From Ciona intestinalis (taxonomy: Eukaryota > Chordata > Ascidiacea > Phlebobranchia > Cionidae): DNA of 64,000 bases. Positions 15,301 through 25,442 of this stretch are shown here, piece after piece (position 1 is the stretch's first letter; each line of letters starts with the position of its first letter). Where the stretch lies: positions 1,719,327 to 1,783,326 of the forward strand of contig NC_020170.2 of assembly GCF_000224145.3 (NCBI RefSeq), written 5' to 3'. The notes below the pieces were generated by a model. The model was not told where the DNA came from, did no database searches, and was given only the letters and a program-made list of their open reading frames with translations. Made by a program: the position numbers and the translations under genes.

Positions 15301-16653
15301 TTGTTGCAATGCTAAAAATTAATTCAAAAAACTTACCCTGCGTTTTCTTTCACTGCTCATCATCTAAAAATATTAAACATAATAATATATATATCTATAA
15401 ACTGCAAAGACATCGAAAATGGCTAATTCTTAGCAGTATAAAAAAAGAGTTTTCTAAACTGTTAAGAATCTTATGCTTGAAAATACACTTTTAAACTACA
15501 CTTGATAATAAAAAAGGTGTAATAATTAATAATTTTATTAAATTGAATGGTTATTGCTTACCACACAACTTTATAGAATTAATAGTTATTACATCATATC
15601 CATTATCAAGTGTAGTTTAAAACTGTATTGTCACACATTTCAATTCATACAATTCAAACATTATTCACATACATTATAAACTTTATAAATTACTTTATAA
15701 TATACCTTATAAACACAGTATTCCTGACTGTTGAAGAAACACTTACAGCCATTAATAAACTACAGTAATAATAGTTTTATGAATAAGTAAGCAACACAAC
15801 TTACAGCTCCTGGTAAACTTGGTTCTTTCTTTTTAGGAGGAGCACATCGAACAATTTCTTTTGTTTCTTCACTGGCTGCTTCTGCCTCTTTTATGCTAGG
15901 AAATAAAAATAAATATTCCAACTTTTCCAATAGTCTTAAATGCAAAGTAGGTAGATAGGCTATCATTCTCACGTTAGTTAAGAATTATACTGTTTCTATT
16001 GATCATGAGTGCCTGTCTAAAAGTTACAATGTCCAAAGACACATATGTCTTTGAAAAATCAAGCCTCAATCAATCCTGAAACCTCCCAGCCAAAGAAAAA
16101 TGTGCTAGCCCAGTCTGTAGAATATGGCAGGTACACGAGCGATTTTGTTCACAAACTTTTGATGATGCACGCCAATTAATTAAACAATGAAAAAATAGCT
16201 ATTAAATTTAGTAAGATTTCCTAACGTGGCTTAGAAATGTACGGGATTAGCACGCCGATTTTAATGATAGCATGCGTGCACGTGAAAAATAACAGTCTTG
16301 CACGTGTGAGATCTTGTCAGGAACTGTCATACTCTGCAGACTGAGTGCCAGCCAGTGTGGTACGAAGTTGTTGTGCAACGAAAAACAGCCCATATATGTG
16401 TTTTTACCATTTAAGAAATAATAGCCTTAATTTGAATTAAACCGAAAATTTACATGATATCGTTTAGGAGTTGCTGGTAATGCACGTTTCTGCGGTGTGT
16501 CATTAATTTGCTTCTTGAAAAATCCCTGCTTCCCGGTAATCCAGATTCCATCCTGTTTCTCAGTGGTATGGGAGGTAAAAGGGGTTGCCGGGATGTCCCA
16601 ACACTGCCATTGGGAGGCGTGCGCTTAGATTTTCCTTTTGATGAGGAAGACAT
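361..16653 (-). CDS. DNAH7: Axonemal inner-arm dynein heavy chain, DNAH7-like (5' part, continues past window start)
   Basis: Motor subunit of a single-headed inner dynein arm; it drives microtubule sliding in cilia and flagella. Start ATG is 16651-16653. Exons, in coding order: 16653-16454, 15895-15805, 14837-14590, 14352-14277, 13955-13797, 13287-13092, 12150-12016, 11592-11382, 10946-10786, 10430-10321, 10105-9999, 9577-9423, 8875-8669, 8344-8140, 7752-7592, 7080-6895, 6215-6015, [gap], 5414-5229, 4781-4581, 4308-4114, 3746-3625, 3276-3048, 2673-2569, 2394-2287, 1873-1753, 1598-1468, 905-761, 504-361. About 1,370 residues are visible, out of roughly 4,000 in the family. Visible parts are a Ser/Lys-rich N-terminus, tail, linker ([40 protein letters not shown]) and AAA1 with Walker [10 protein letters not shown] and Walker B ACFDEFNR. 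The Lys-rich linker exon (7592-7752) and the phrase [18 protein letters not shown] favour DNAH7 over DNAH3 or DNAH12. The join between the exons at 15805 and 14837 is out of phase (0 into 2), so a small exon is missing there. Exons at 5229-5414 and 4581-4781 are repeated at 6895-7080 and 6015-6215, probably an assembly artefact. Confidence 0.93.
1112..1398 (+). mobile_element. tRNA-derived SINE, near full length
   Basis: The head ggcgccgtggcatagtggtt resembles a tRNA A box, with a B-box-like gggtttaaggctt about 45 bp on. The body contains cttgggcaagacacttaa, ccagtggtcactaatgggt and gtaactcgtaagctgg. The tail is gaggataaagtaagttacat, ending in a catacata microsatellite. It lies in a DNAH7 intron. 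The polymerase III promoter elements are degenerate, so it is not a tRNA gene. Confidence 0.85.
4397..5870. repeat. First copy of a duplicated DNAH7 segment carrying two exons
   Basis: This segment holds the exons at 4581-4781 and 5229-5414 and ends abruptly at the 50-N gap at 5871. It is nearly identical to 5921-7528, with an identical predicted protein. Its last bases before the gap match the sequence around 7514-7528, and the first bases after the gap match those around 4400. Overlapping contigs or two alleles placed in tandem explain this better than a biological exon duplication. Confidence 0.9.
4915..5180. mobile_element. SINE fragments in a DNAH7 intron (first duplicate copy)
   Basis: Contains ttgcccaagggcacatttgc (reverse orientation of the SINE body) next to forward-orientation blocks such as gaggtaacccataagcggg. 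It appears to be a composite of two broken SINEs. The same composite is present at about 6575-6870 in the second duplicate copy, diverged by small indels. Confidence 0.65.
5871..5920. other. Assembly gap (50 N)
   Basis: Exactly 50 N, the same length as the other three gaps, so this is a placeholder of unknown true size. The flanking sequences repeat each other, so the true gap may be negative (an overlap). Confidence 0.99.
6263..6457 (+). mobile_element. TA-flanked MITE, present in only one of the two duplicated segments
   Basis: It opens with tatagtagggtgggggaaga and closes with ttcccccaccctact, so the ends are inverted repeats. The interior carries gatgggacacc, atcgtgttttaaacaattaac and the complement of the gtcccatcttcccc end. 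The corresponding point of the other copy (near 4830) lacks it completely, which defines an empty site. Non-autonomous DNA transposon; the TA target duplication suggests Tc1/mariner-type mobilisation, which is an inference. Confidence 0.85.
6575..6870. mobile_element. SINE fragments in a DNAH7 intron (second duplicate copy)
   Basis: Allelic counterpart of the fragment at 4915-5180. It has the same gaggtaacccataagcggg block and an added short tandem expansion around 6610-6690. Confidence 0.65.
7740..7910 (-). repeat. ~45-bp tandem repeat that re-copies a 3' splice site of DNAH7
   Basis: On the minus strand four units each carry a T-rich tract, then AG, then CCA(A/C)C, matching the acceptor of the exon at 7752-7592. 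On the plus strand the units read as ttgttggctgaaaa, ttgttggctaaaaa, ttggtggctgaaaa and ttggtggctaaaat. Only the unit nearest the exon is followed by coding sequence. Confidence 0.75.
9210..9398 (-). repeat. Unclassified interspersed repeat, copy 1 of 4 (DNAH7 intron)
   Basis: Shares caggatacagcgaccaaac, cagttgttaaaac and gcttacagttaaaaacatat with copies near 10985, 12745 and 13535. It lacks the distal aatagaaacaaaagtgtgcg block. One end is an (ATA/ATT)n run, as at the 3' tail of a non-LTR element or SINE when read on the minus strand. Confidence 0.7.
9630..9840. mobile_element. Degenerate SINE fragments
   Basis: Blocks such as tatggctgacaatttgg, gaccactggattgg and cacaacggtgacaacatt match the SINE body in mixed orientation. 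The copy is old and rearranged. Confidence 0.5.
10619..10740 (+). mobile_element. SINE fragment
   Basis: Contains gtgtgtctttgggcaagaca and taataggttgctcaaattgt, matching the SINE body. Both ends are lost. Confidence 0.55.
10985..11212 (-). repeat. Unclassified interspersed repeat, copy 2 of 4 (DNAH7 intron)
   Basis: About 225 bp: ataactttatttgtttcttt, gattacagtagc, caggataaagcgacaaaac, acacgcttac, gaaagaaaatatgccgtcac and aatagaaacaaaagtgtgcg. The (ATT)n-like end faces low coordinates. Confidence 0.75.
11812..11890. repeat. Short tandem duplication in a DNAH7 intron
   Basis: The unit atggaagtaagattttaata plus agagagcaaaa occurs twice, with a partial unit between. No coding potential. Confidence 0.8.
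12745..12985 (-). repeat. Unclassified interspersed repeat, copy 3 of 4 (DNAH7 intron)
   Basis: Same block order as copy 2: tttgtctctttgg, aggatatagcgacaaaac, acacgcttatagttaaaaac, ttgtcgctacacctagcag and aatagaaacaaaagtgtgcg. Confidence 0.75.
13535..13778 (-). repeat. Unclassified interspersed repeat, copy 4 of 4 (DNAH7 intron)
   Basis: Same block order: ataataactttatttgtctc, ttcgattacagtgac, acacacttacagttaaaa, ttggtcgctacacctaccag and aatagaaacaaaagtgtgca. Confidence 0.75.
15482..15629. repeat. Fold-back element with 28-bp inverted arms (DNAH7 intron)
   Basis: The left arm 15482-15509 and the reverse complement of the right arm 15602-15629 match at 27 of 28 positions (core ttttaaactacacttgataa). 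The arms flank about 92 bp of AT-rich sequence. This is typical of a small MITE or fold-back transposon. No second copy was seen in the window. Confidence 0.75.
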
Positions 16654-18553
16654 TTTTTGGTTTGTTGATATCCTTGGTTACGTCATATAGATAGGAAAGA
16701 TAGCTAGTTCAATAGTAACTGTTTACTAAAACCTTATCTTATCAATTAAGTTAAAGTGTCTGAAATATATTGAAACAAAAAAGCATGAAAATGTAAGCAA
16801 TGCCAAAACGCCTATTATCCGAGTTGTTTTTAACGCAACTGATAATATTTAAAATAACACACATGCTAATTTTTGTTTTTTAAGTATTAAAAAAGTAAAA
16901 ACAAACACATGCGGTACAATTGTCGTACAAACGTGATTTTACATTAAAACAACTTTTCAACAAAACAAGCTGTTGTTGTTGCCAATGGAAACTGATATCT
17001 ATAGAAATCTTATAAATTATGCCAGATTAAATGGGCACGTAGTGATCATTTAGAGTCCTTTTTGCACGACCATAAAACACCAAACTCGAACAATCTAAGA
17101 GTAACCGACTTTTTAGGTAGGTGACATTAATAGTAAGTATTAAAAATGGTCGCTAATATTTCCACTTTGTATGTATATTCGTTAGTTACTGCGCAGTTAT
17201 TGTAGTATATACTAATCGCAATTAACCGTTCACGCCCGTTAAGTTACATCAGCATCGCAGTTTGTTGTTTAGATAAAAAGGAACAGTAAAAATCACAGGC
17301 ATGATGACAGCGTGTGAGTAATTAATAGCGTGACGTATAATTTTAAGCGTGAAGGAAGCGTCATCCACAACCAATACCGCGGATTTCCGTGGAAAAATAA
17401 CGCGGTGTTAGCGTCATTATCATTATATGGGTAGGCTACAAAGCACACGGATGCCAAATATGTAGTGTTGAGCTCTGCCATATAGTCTATAGATTAAGAA
17501 AGTTAGGAGCTTGGCTGCTTGTAGTCTTCGTGCGCGTCTGGTGGGTACGGTACTACAGGTACGATTCATTTCGCTTTGGTTTGTGATCTGAGCAGTTCAG
17601 ATTGGTGTATTATGGTTACAAAGAAGAAACCTTAGACAATTTTACGTTGTGCGATCAATTTGTTGTTGTGATATAGTATTGTGGGGTAAGATGGGACACC
17701 TTTGACACATAATATCCAAATATCCTAATACTGAATATAATTTCCAAACACAGAAAATGACTTGGGTGTTTGTTTCATTACTGGTAATTATCGGCACAGC
17801 ATGATGTCTGACGTAGTGAGACATAGCGACGCCAACAGTACAGATGGTAGAAATGTACCTTGAAGCGGTGCCATATGTGTTTAGTAATATTTTGTCCCGG
17901 AACGTTTTTTAATCGGTCCGTATTTAATAGACCTCGTATTGTATATGTTCCAACCTACTACGCATGCGCAGTAGCGTCGCGACGTAATACGTATACCATA
18001 TAATAGACAGTACAACGACGCATATATATACATAACGTGCACAACAAATAACATGCCGACAAAGATACGAAGGTATAAGTGCAGCGAGTGCAAGAGACAA
18101 AAGTAATTAAGGACGTACATATAATCATTGAAACACCGACAAATAAAATGTGTGACAAATTCGTCCGGTTTTACATTTAATCTCAGTGTCACCGAGTTAT
18201 TCATACCTTTGTTACATTTTCCAAGTTATGTCTCAAAAATTTATCAAATAAAATCTCCAACTTTTTCTAATGTATTTGCATATAAAATAATCCACAAAAA
18301 AATATGCGTAACACTCTTGTGCTGACCTTCTTGTAAGATTGAAGGTCTTGCCGGGACTTTCTTGTAAGATTGCACATACTTTGGTGGAAGGTCACGTCTT
18401 ATTTTCCTTCAAACTGAAATACGATATAGGCGGCCGTTAAAACACTGTGTGGTACAGGTTTGGTGGATTACGGTATCTTAACTGACTGTATTAAGAAATA
18501 CTGAATTTCTGTTGCAAGATTTGATTTTATTTCTGCATTTTACTAGAATTTTT
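16654..18553. other. Intergenic region between DNAH7 and the kelch-like gene (divergent)
   Basis: No exon with conserved coding content was found. It must hold the promoters of both neighbours, since the dynein starts leftward at 16653 and the kelch gene rightward at 18554. A half-copy of the MITE sits at 17682-17742. The segment around 17962-17975 (acgcatgcgcagt) resembles an NRF1-type palindrome, but this is weak evidence on its own. Confidence 0.6.
17682..17742 (+). mobile_element. Truncated MITE (left half only)
   Basis: Begins tattgtggggtaagatggga, followed by cacataatatccaaatatcc. The right inverted end is missing. Confidence 0.7.
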
Positions 18554-21500
18554 ATGAGAATGAGTATAGTCGGGGAAAAGACATTTAAAGGTAAAACGTC
18601 AGAGCTACTGATCAACTTAAACAGGTAAATCACCTTCGTTGTTTAAATACCACAATCTTCTTCTTTACTGTTTCTAAAGAGATAAAAAAATTAAGTTATG
18701 TTTTGCTATGTCCCATCACGGCCCACTAGAGATATCTCTAGTAGGCCGTGATCCCATATATACCGTTTTATCAGAACGTCTTGTTTTACAAATAGATTAC
18801 GAGAAGCAAATGTGCTCTGTGACGTCACATTCAAAGTTGATGGCCAGAAGATATCTTGCCATAAAGCAATTCTCGCTGCATATTCCAAACATTTCGAAAA
18901 CAAGTTTACTTCAGGGGTAGGTTATATACAAATTTTATTGTTTCCCTCATACCATTCAAGTTGTGCTTCGGCAAACACACATTATAGTTATGTAAGGTGT
19001 CAACAATATAGGAGCGCAGGAGAAGATGAGACACCTTTTGATTCTATTTCCTCGTCCCATTTGGTAGTAAACAAACAACATTCAAAAAATTATAAAACCG
19101 TATCCTCACGAGTCCTTTTAGACCGTGGTTAATTGTTTAAAACACCATCACGATATTTGGATACTATATGCGCTAAAAGTGTCCCATCTTTCCCCACCCT
19201 ACTATAATGTTGACGACTTCGACATACTATGTGTAGTTCTTCCTAAGTTGAATGAATGAATAAATAAATGAATGAATGAAACTTACTCACTCCATGCGAC
19301 GAGCAAAAATACCCAAACCTACTAGAAGGTCGATTAAGTTATAACTTACAATGTTTTACACTCAGGAATATTTGGGCGAAGAAATTGAACTGACTGGCTT
19401 TACAGCGACAACGTTTTTGACGATACTTCAGTTCGTGTACAATCAAACAATCACCATCAGCAACTCCAACGTGCTTCAAATATATGAGGCATGTGAACAG
19501 ATGCAAATTAATCGTAAGTTGCGATAACACGTCCGCTCTCGAATGATAAATAATTACCTGCAATAATATAATATTCACCTAAATTAAAAATAATATAATG
19601 TTTCAAACAAAATAAGCGTGGTGGCGATTTTCATTATCTTAAAATAAACCTAAAATTTAGTTGAATTTTATCGTCTTTCATATGGCCAATGTAAAAATAG
19701 TTACGAATTTTAACTTAGTTTATAAGCTGCGAATTTTAACTTAGTTTATAAACTTCCACAGCTGTCAAAGATTTTTGTGAAGAGTTTATTAACGAAGAGC
19801 TGCAGGTCGGAAACTGTTTACGATTCCGATTCTTTGCGCTACGATATCAAAACAGAACCTTGACAGCCAAATGCGAAAACTTTATTCTTAACAATTTTCA
19901 ATTAGTAACAAACGAGAATGAGTTTAAGGAACTGAGTGTGGATGATGCACAGGGGTTGCTGGCAATGAAAAAACAACAGGTTTTAAACATTATACGTTTC
20001 ACAGAAGTAGGCATTTGTTTACCAAACTTATCAGGGCTGTATTGGCAATAAACGGACGATCTACATTAGCGTGTGTATGTTAAGATAAGGGACTCAATGG
20101 TACAAATGTTGAAGTTAATGGTGATACCGCAATTAATAGTCTACTTTAATTTATACGGTTATAAAACGTACGGATATAAGACGCATACAATTAAGGCGCC
20201 ACATATTGTGAAAAATGATTAAAGGTACATTTATTTATGAAACATTTCATTATAGGATCCTCAACCTGCTGAGTTATTTTTCGGGATCATTTTAGACTGG
20301 GTGAAATATAACCCTGAAAAACGAGCACAATTCTTTGAAAGATTGTTGCAGATGGTTGATATAACGAATCTGCCAACTAAGTACCTAAATGACTTCACGA
20401 AACGAGCGGAGGCGAGTTTACCTTTGTCATTTTATCCTACATACGATTTATAACAGCAATATGAACATAAATAGGATTTACATACGATAGCGAAGATCAA
20501 ATACCAGAGAGCAGAGCTTTAATGAATGGCCACGAAAACTACGATGCTCAGTTAGAAAATAGGCGCAGTTAGAGATACTTCATGGAGTGCACAGTTAATT
20601 AAGGCTTGTGGTGTTAAAACAGAGCTGTAATAGGCCCTATTCCAAGTCCGTTGACGTGTTTTGCGGTCTTCAGCCATACAGAAGTAACAGAACATTAAAA
20701 TATATAAAGGCAACTTTTATATTTCAGAAATGGGTAATGAAGACTGATGTTTACGTTCAAACGGTTGTGCCAGAATTACTCAACCGTCTATCCAATCCGA
20801 CCAAAAATGTAAAAACGGAAGGTGAATAAGTGTTTAAAATCTTTTGAGCTCTGTTATAACCTTTCATTTGTTCCAATCTATAAGGCTATAGTTTTTTGTC
20901 TACGAATCTTTTCAGAAGACAACTTGAAGTTCATGGTGGTAGGTGACGAAGATCAAAAGTCCAAAAGCGTCACTGTGTACAATGTGAAAAGTAAAACGTG
21001 GAAAAACATGAAGGTAATACATACACACCTTTCACACTTTAACAAGACTCCTGTATATATTTGGCTGAAAAAAAGATCCCATTAGCTATTAGTATCCCGT
21101 GTTTTCTAATCGTGTTTTTAACAATTAACAACGCTCCGATAGAGTCGTGAGGGTGTGGTTATATCACTCTGGGACGATAAAAGGAAAGAATAACTTACCA
21201 TCCTACCCCAACCTATAAAATATCAAAGTGGCTGTTTTATACATTGTACTGTATAACGTGGCAAAAACTGACTCTTCTAAATTTAACCTTGTACCTTTTG
21301 TAGTCAACGAAATACCATCGATATGGAGCAAGTACTGTTAAGATAAAAAGCCGAGTGTATACGGCTGGAGGAAGGAAATCGAAAAATGTAGAGACTTTTG
21401 ATTTGGAGAACATTGAGGACGATTGGCAGTTGGTGTTGCCCATGAAACAAAATCGATGGCGAGCAGCCTCTGCGGTTATAAACGGTAGGTTTGCTTTTTA

Positions 21501-23678
21501 AATTTAAAGAATATCCTGTATAGCCTGTATCCCACGGGCGCACGGGACAACCAATAATGACTTTAGAAAAAGCGATTTTTTAGAATATAACATTCAAATA
21601 CCTGGATCGTGTTTTAAATAAATAACAACATCATCGCCTGTCTATGGTTACACTTTTTGACGAGAAAAACATGTCTCATATTACCCGAACCTAGTATACT
21701 ACGCAATAGTTACTATATGTCGAGGCGTTTAGGAGAGGGGAAACAGTATAATAAGGTCAAACGCCACATAATAATTACTTTCAGAAAATTTCTAAAGAAC
21801 AGTACAGTGTTCGTTGCATCATGCTGCCACCGTTGTTGTAGGCATGTGTGTTCTTGGGCAAGACACTCAACAAAAATAAAATAAATGGATGCGTTTCTCG
21901 TAAGCGGGCACGAGGTGTATTAAACAGAACCCCCGTGTCAACGACAATAGATGCTGTTTATATTTGATAACGCAGATAAAATGTACACTGTTGGTGGATG
22001 GGATGAAGGCACGTTGGCAACAGCAGAAGTTTATGATCCTGGATTGGACAAGTGGGAACTATTTGCATCTCTAATAACACAGCGGGCTCATCATGCGCTT
22101 GTGTCTTGGCAAGGTTAAAGATATACGAAATGAAATTAATACACAAATTCTGTATGTGCAGTTATTTCGTGTAGGCTGGCGCACAATGAATAAAGCGCTT
22201 GCCCTTTAACCATGAGGAACCGGGTTCAATGCTTGATGCTGCTACCATCGTGGGCCTATGTGTACTTAACGGCATTTGTTCTAACTGGCTAGTGGTCACT
22301 TGTGGGCTGTCTAGATTGTCAACGATACAACCAAAAATATATGAATTCAATGAATGAATGTAACTAGCTTTATCCTCACGTGGCCGGAAAACAACAGTCG
22401 TTATAACACGGGTCATACACCTCGTGCCAGCTGACGAGTTACCATGTATGCTATTTTGTGGGTGATTATTTTTTGTGTCCTTTTTTAATTTTTTAATGTG
22501 TGGCTGATAATTTGCACAACCCATTAGCGACCACTGGGTTGAAGCAATTGCCGTTAAATGTCTTGCCCAAGAACACTTACGCTCACAGTGGTACCAACAA
22601 CGAGCCTTGAACCCATTACTTCTTGGTTAGAGGCAGGCGCGCTAACCAACTGTGCTATACGGCGGCGGACGTATAAAATACATTTATTCCTTCATTCGTA
22701 TCAAGGTTGTTTGTACGCCTTCGGAGGGAACAGTCATGGTGGAGTAAGGTCTTTATTGGGTGAACTGAACTCGTTGGAAACTTATGATCCAAGAAACGGC
22801 AAATGGAAATCACTTGCAAACATGAAAGAAAAGCGGGATGGATTGTGTGGGGTGGCTTTAAACCATTCCCTCTACGCCATCGGTGCGTGGTTTGATGTTA
22901 CTTTATGGTACTAACGACTAACCATTTGGCTGGAGAAAAAAAATTGTTTAAGTGCCCATATATATTATTAGGCAGATTTATTATACGGTGGGAAGACCTG
23001 GCATATTGCAGTGCAGTGTGTCGGATTCCATACTGGGCCCCTTTGAGCATTTAATCAATAAAAGTCTAATTTATTATTCTATGAATCAGGTGGTAATGGG
23101 CTGTCATCGGTCGAACGTTACGACTTACGAATGAACAAATGGACCGATTCGTGCAACTTGAAAATGAGCAGGAGTGCTGCGTGTGCGTGTGTTGTGGATG
23201 GGAAGATATATGTCGTCGGGAGGTATAATAGATAAGAAAATTCGATTATAATAAATCATTAATATTTGTCCAGCGCCGTGATAAGCGCATGTCTAACCCA
23301 GTTGTTATTTGGGTTTAAGGCTCGTCGCTGACACCATTGTCAGCGTACGTGTTCTTGGGCAAGACACTTAACGGCAATTGCTTCAATCCAGTGGTCACTA
23401 ATGAGGTTGTTTAAATTGTCAGCCAATCAGAAAAAAGTAGTTCCTTATTTGGTAAATCGTAAACGGGCACGAGGTGTATGAAACAAAACATCCGGGTAAT
23501 AAGTTCTTTCTTTGCCTCGCTTATATTGATTCATTTAATACACAATATTAATTACTTTAGTCGTGGCGAGAAAAAGGCAAGTAAGTCAGTGGAATGCTTT
23601 GATCCCAAAGGCGACGAATGGCTATTGGAAACAGACATGGAAGCAGCAAGAGTTTATGCCACAGTGGTCGCTCTGTAA
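18554..23678 (+). CDS. BTB-BACK-Kelch protein (kelch-like family)
   Basis: Predicted substrate adaptor of a Cullin-3 ubiquitin ligase: the BTB domain binds Cul3 and dimerises, the kelch propeller binds the substrate. Exons: 18554-18624 (first ATG, MRMSIVGEK...), 18775-18916 (BTB: LREANVLCDVTF, HKAILAAYS), 19366-19513 (BTB end: FLTILQFVYN), 19762-19979 (BACK: VKDFCEEFINEEL), 20256-~20430 (BACK: ELFFGIILDWVKYN), 20728-20820, 20917-21012, ~21303-21480, ~21970-22117, ~22708-22890, 23090-23222 and 23564-23678 (stop). At least five kelch blades can be read (VYTAGGR, MYTVGGW, LYAFGGNS, SSVERYDLRMNKW, KIYVVG). Total is about 550 residues, normal for the family. I could not find a canonical donor in the 20256 exon that joins the next exon in frame. 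A polyadenylation signal AATAAA lies at 24003-24008. The orthologue within the KLHL family is not decided. Confidence 0.88.
18715..18752. repeat. 38-bp near-perfect palindrome just upstream of a kelch-gene splice acceptor
   Basis: The left arm atcacggcccactagagat and the reverse complement of the right arm differ at one base, with no loop. It is more GC-rich than its surroundings and ends 22 bp before the exon at 18775, so in the pre-mRNA it could form a hairpin next to the branch site and 3' splice site. Confidence 0.9.
19007..19206 (-). mobile_element. MITE (TA-flanked family), reverse orientation
   Basis: Contains agatgagacacc near one end and tccccaccctactata at the other, with gtagtaaacaaacaaca and ttaattgtttaaaacacc in the body. 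It lies in a kelch-gene intron. Confidence 0.85.
19703..19757. repeat. 27-bp direct repeat next to a splice acceptor
   Basis: The block gaattttaacttagtttata occurs twice in tandem immediately before the ttccacag acceptor of the kelch exon at 19762. Confidence 0.85.
21075..21220 (+). mobile_element. Degenerate MITE copy
   Basis: Contains taatcgtgtttttaacaatt and agagtcgtgaggg and ends ccatcctaccccaacctata. Left end eroded. Confidence 0.65.
21535..21705 (+). mobile_element. Degenerate MITE copy
   Basis: Contains acgggacaacc, ggatcgtgttttaaata and tctcatattacccgaaccta. Eroded relative to the copies at 6263 and 32312. Confidence 0.6.
21815..21960 (+). mobile_element. SINE, partial
   Basis: Contains catgctgccaccgttgttg, ttcttgggcaagacactcaa and tctcgtaagcgggcacgagg. 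The middle is deleted. Confidence 0.7.
22165..22340 (+). mobile_element. SINE (forward), abutting a reverse copy
   Basis: Head ggctggcgcacaatgaataa, B-box-like accgggttcaatgcttgatg, then gctgctaccatcgtgggc and ctagtggtcacttgtgggc. It runs straight into the reverse-oriented copy at 22345-22672. Confidence 0.75.
22345..22672 (-). mobile_element. SINE, near full length, reverse orientation
   Basis: Reads from the tail (gaatgaatgtaactagcttt) through aacagtcgttataacacggg and acttcttggttagaggcagg to the head ctgtgctatacggcggcgga. With the preceding copy it forms a tail-to-tail inverted pair inside a kelch-gene intron. Confidence 0.8.
23268..23500 (+). mobile_element. SINE, partial
   Basis: Head cagcgccgtgataagcgcat, then gttcttgggcaagacactta and aatccagtggtcactaatga. 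Ends near cgtaaacgggcacgaggtgt. It lies in the last kelch-gene intron. Confidence 0.75.
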
Positions 23679-25442
23679 ACTTAATGCAAAGCCAATGCAT
23701 GGGCCAGTTTTCAAAACGTAGTAGCCCAAACCCAAGAACAACATTTAAAATCGAGCATACCACTTGCTTAATTTCGATAATTTGCTGGGATACATCAGTC
23801 ATAATTTTCGAAATATTCTTTGTTTACCAACAATGACGATGAAACAGAATTAAAACATGGGTCAGCTTACCCTAACCTATAATATCTCTATGGTGTCCGA
23901 TGTATATAAACAGAAATGAACCCAATATACTCATTACCGCAACGATTAGCCGAAAGGTACGGTAAAGGCTTATTTGTTAATGATATGTAAATTAACCGTG
24001 TGAATAAACTATATATGGCTAACTAAACACGCGTCATTCTTTAAAATGCATTATGCGCATGTAACGTCAAACCTCCACGAGGTATACCGGGATTTTGACA
24101 ATATACCACGAAGGCTTAGTGACCAAGCCAAAAGGCAGAAATTAGGATCGCTTGTTATTCCTCAAACGAAATGAATTAAGTAATGTAAACAAAACAGAAA
24201 ACCCGCTTTAAACGCAAGACACAATAACTAACATTAATAGTGATAATCATATTCTATAATTAAAGATTAGTTTAATAGTAAACAAATGTAAAATGCTAGC
24301 TTTAAACAACATTACTTACTTAAAATCTCGTATATAATCCAGAACAGTTGTAGAACCAACTTCATTCAACCATCAACGTATAGTGCAACTGTGCATTGGA
24401 AGGCGACGTAAGCGAGGACAAGCTGCAAGGCAATCAACTTAAAAAGCGGGGAAGGATCATCAACGCGGAATTTAAATGTTTACCGACATTTTTATTCCTC
24501 GAATTTTTTCCTCCCCGGTAAAATATTTAACCATATTAACTGTAGTTGCACGGTTGCACTGTTGTCACATCCTATATCTCTTGACTAAAATAGTTTATAA
24601 TTAAGTTATTATCTTTAAACTAAAATCAAAATCCTATGTGAATTAAAGAATTTTAGAATAAATCTTTCGATTTAAAACTGCACAAATAGTGATTACTTTT
24701 CTGTTTGGTCAAAAATGGAAAGTCTAAAGTTTCCAATAGTTCTAACTTTAATTATTTGTAGAAATAAGTACGAAAAAAGATTGTCAATAACAGCGGTGTC
24801 CAAGATTAACGACGAACACCAAAATATAAAGAAAGAATTAAAAAGCGAGCGTAAAGACTTATAATTTTGACACTGATGGTTTTAATGTACACATACACGT
24901 ACAGTGTACGACAGCATCTATACCTATACCCAATCTAAAGTAAGTGCTAATTTGAAACATCAAAAAGACAGTGACACAATTAATTAAACAATTAAGGTTC
25001 GAGTGGCGTCGAGAGTCAAGGCTTTCATATAGTAGGTTGGGGTAAGATGGGACACGTCTCATTTTCTTTTCTCGTCCCGTTTGGTAGTAAACAAAGAATA
25101 TTTACAGAGTTATATAACCGTATAGCCCGTAACTCTGAAAAAGCTTTGTTAGTAGTTAAAAACACGGTTATAGGAAATATAGGATTTAGGTGCTAACAGT
25201 ATCTCATTTTACACCATAATATTGTACGAAAACCATAACTGTACAAGAATTTACATAACTGCAATTTTGCAGTATAATACAGCACAATTTTGACGATCTT
25301 TATAATTTACTCGTTCTGTTACGCAATAAAAGTACTTTATAAAACACTTCGTCTCGTCACGATTAAGAAAACGGTCTACCGAATTGTAAAAGGCGAACTA
25401 TAGAATTGATTCGACCATGTATGCGGCGTCATGTTTTTTTTT
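23679..25442. other. Intergenic region between the kelch gene and the unrecognised gene (convergent)
   Basis: Holds the 3' UTR of the kelch gene (AATAAA at 24003), a MITE terminal fragment near 23830-23885 and a MITE at 25029-25225. No further coding exon was seen. Confidence 0.6.
25029..25225 (-). mobile_element. MITE, one end diverged
   Basis: Starts atagtaggttggggtaagat, then gtcccgtttggtagtaaaca. The distal end (aacagtatctcattttacac) has lost the inverted terminal repeat. Confidence 0.75.

Noticed and set aside
17881..18204. A 107-residue open frame on the minus strand, Cys- and Tyr-rich
   Set aside because: No splice or promoter context, no domain, and two overlapping frames are equally open here. 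Treated as chance.
22162..22524. A 120-residue open frame on the minus strand
   Set aside because: It spans two SINE copies and has no conserved protein features.
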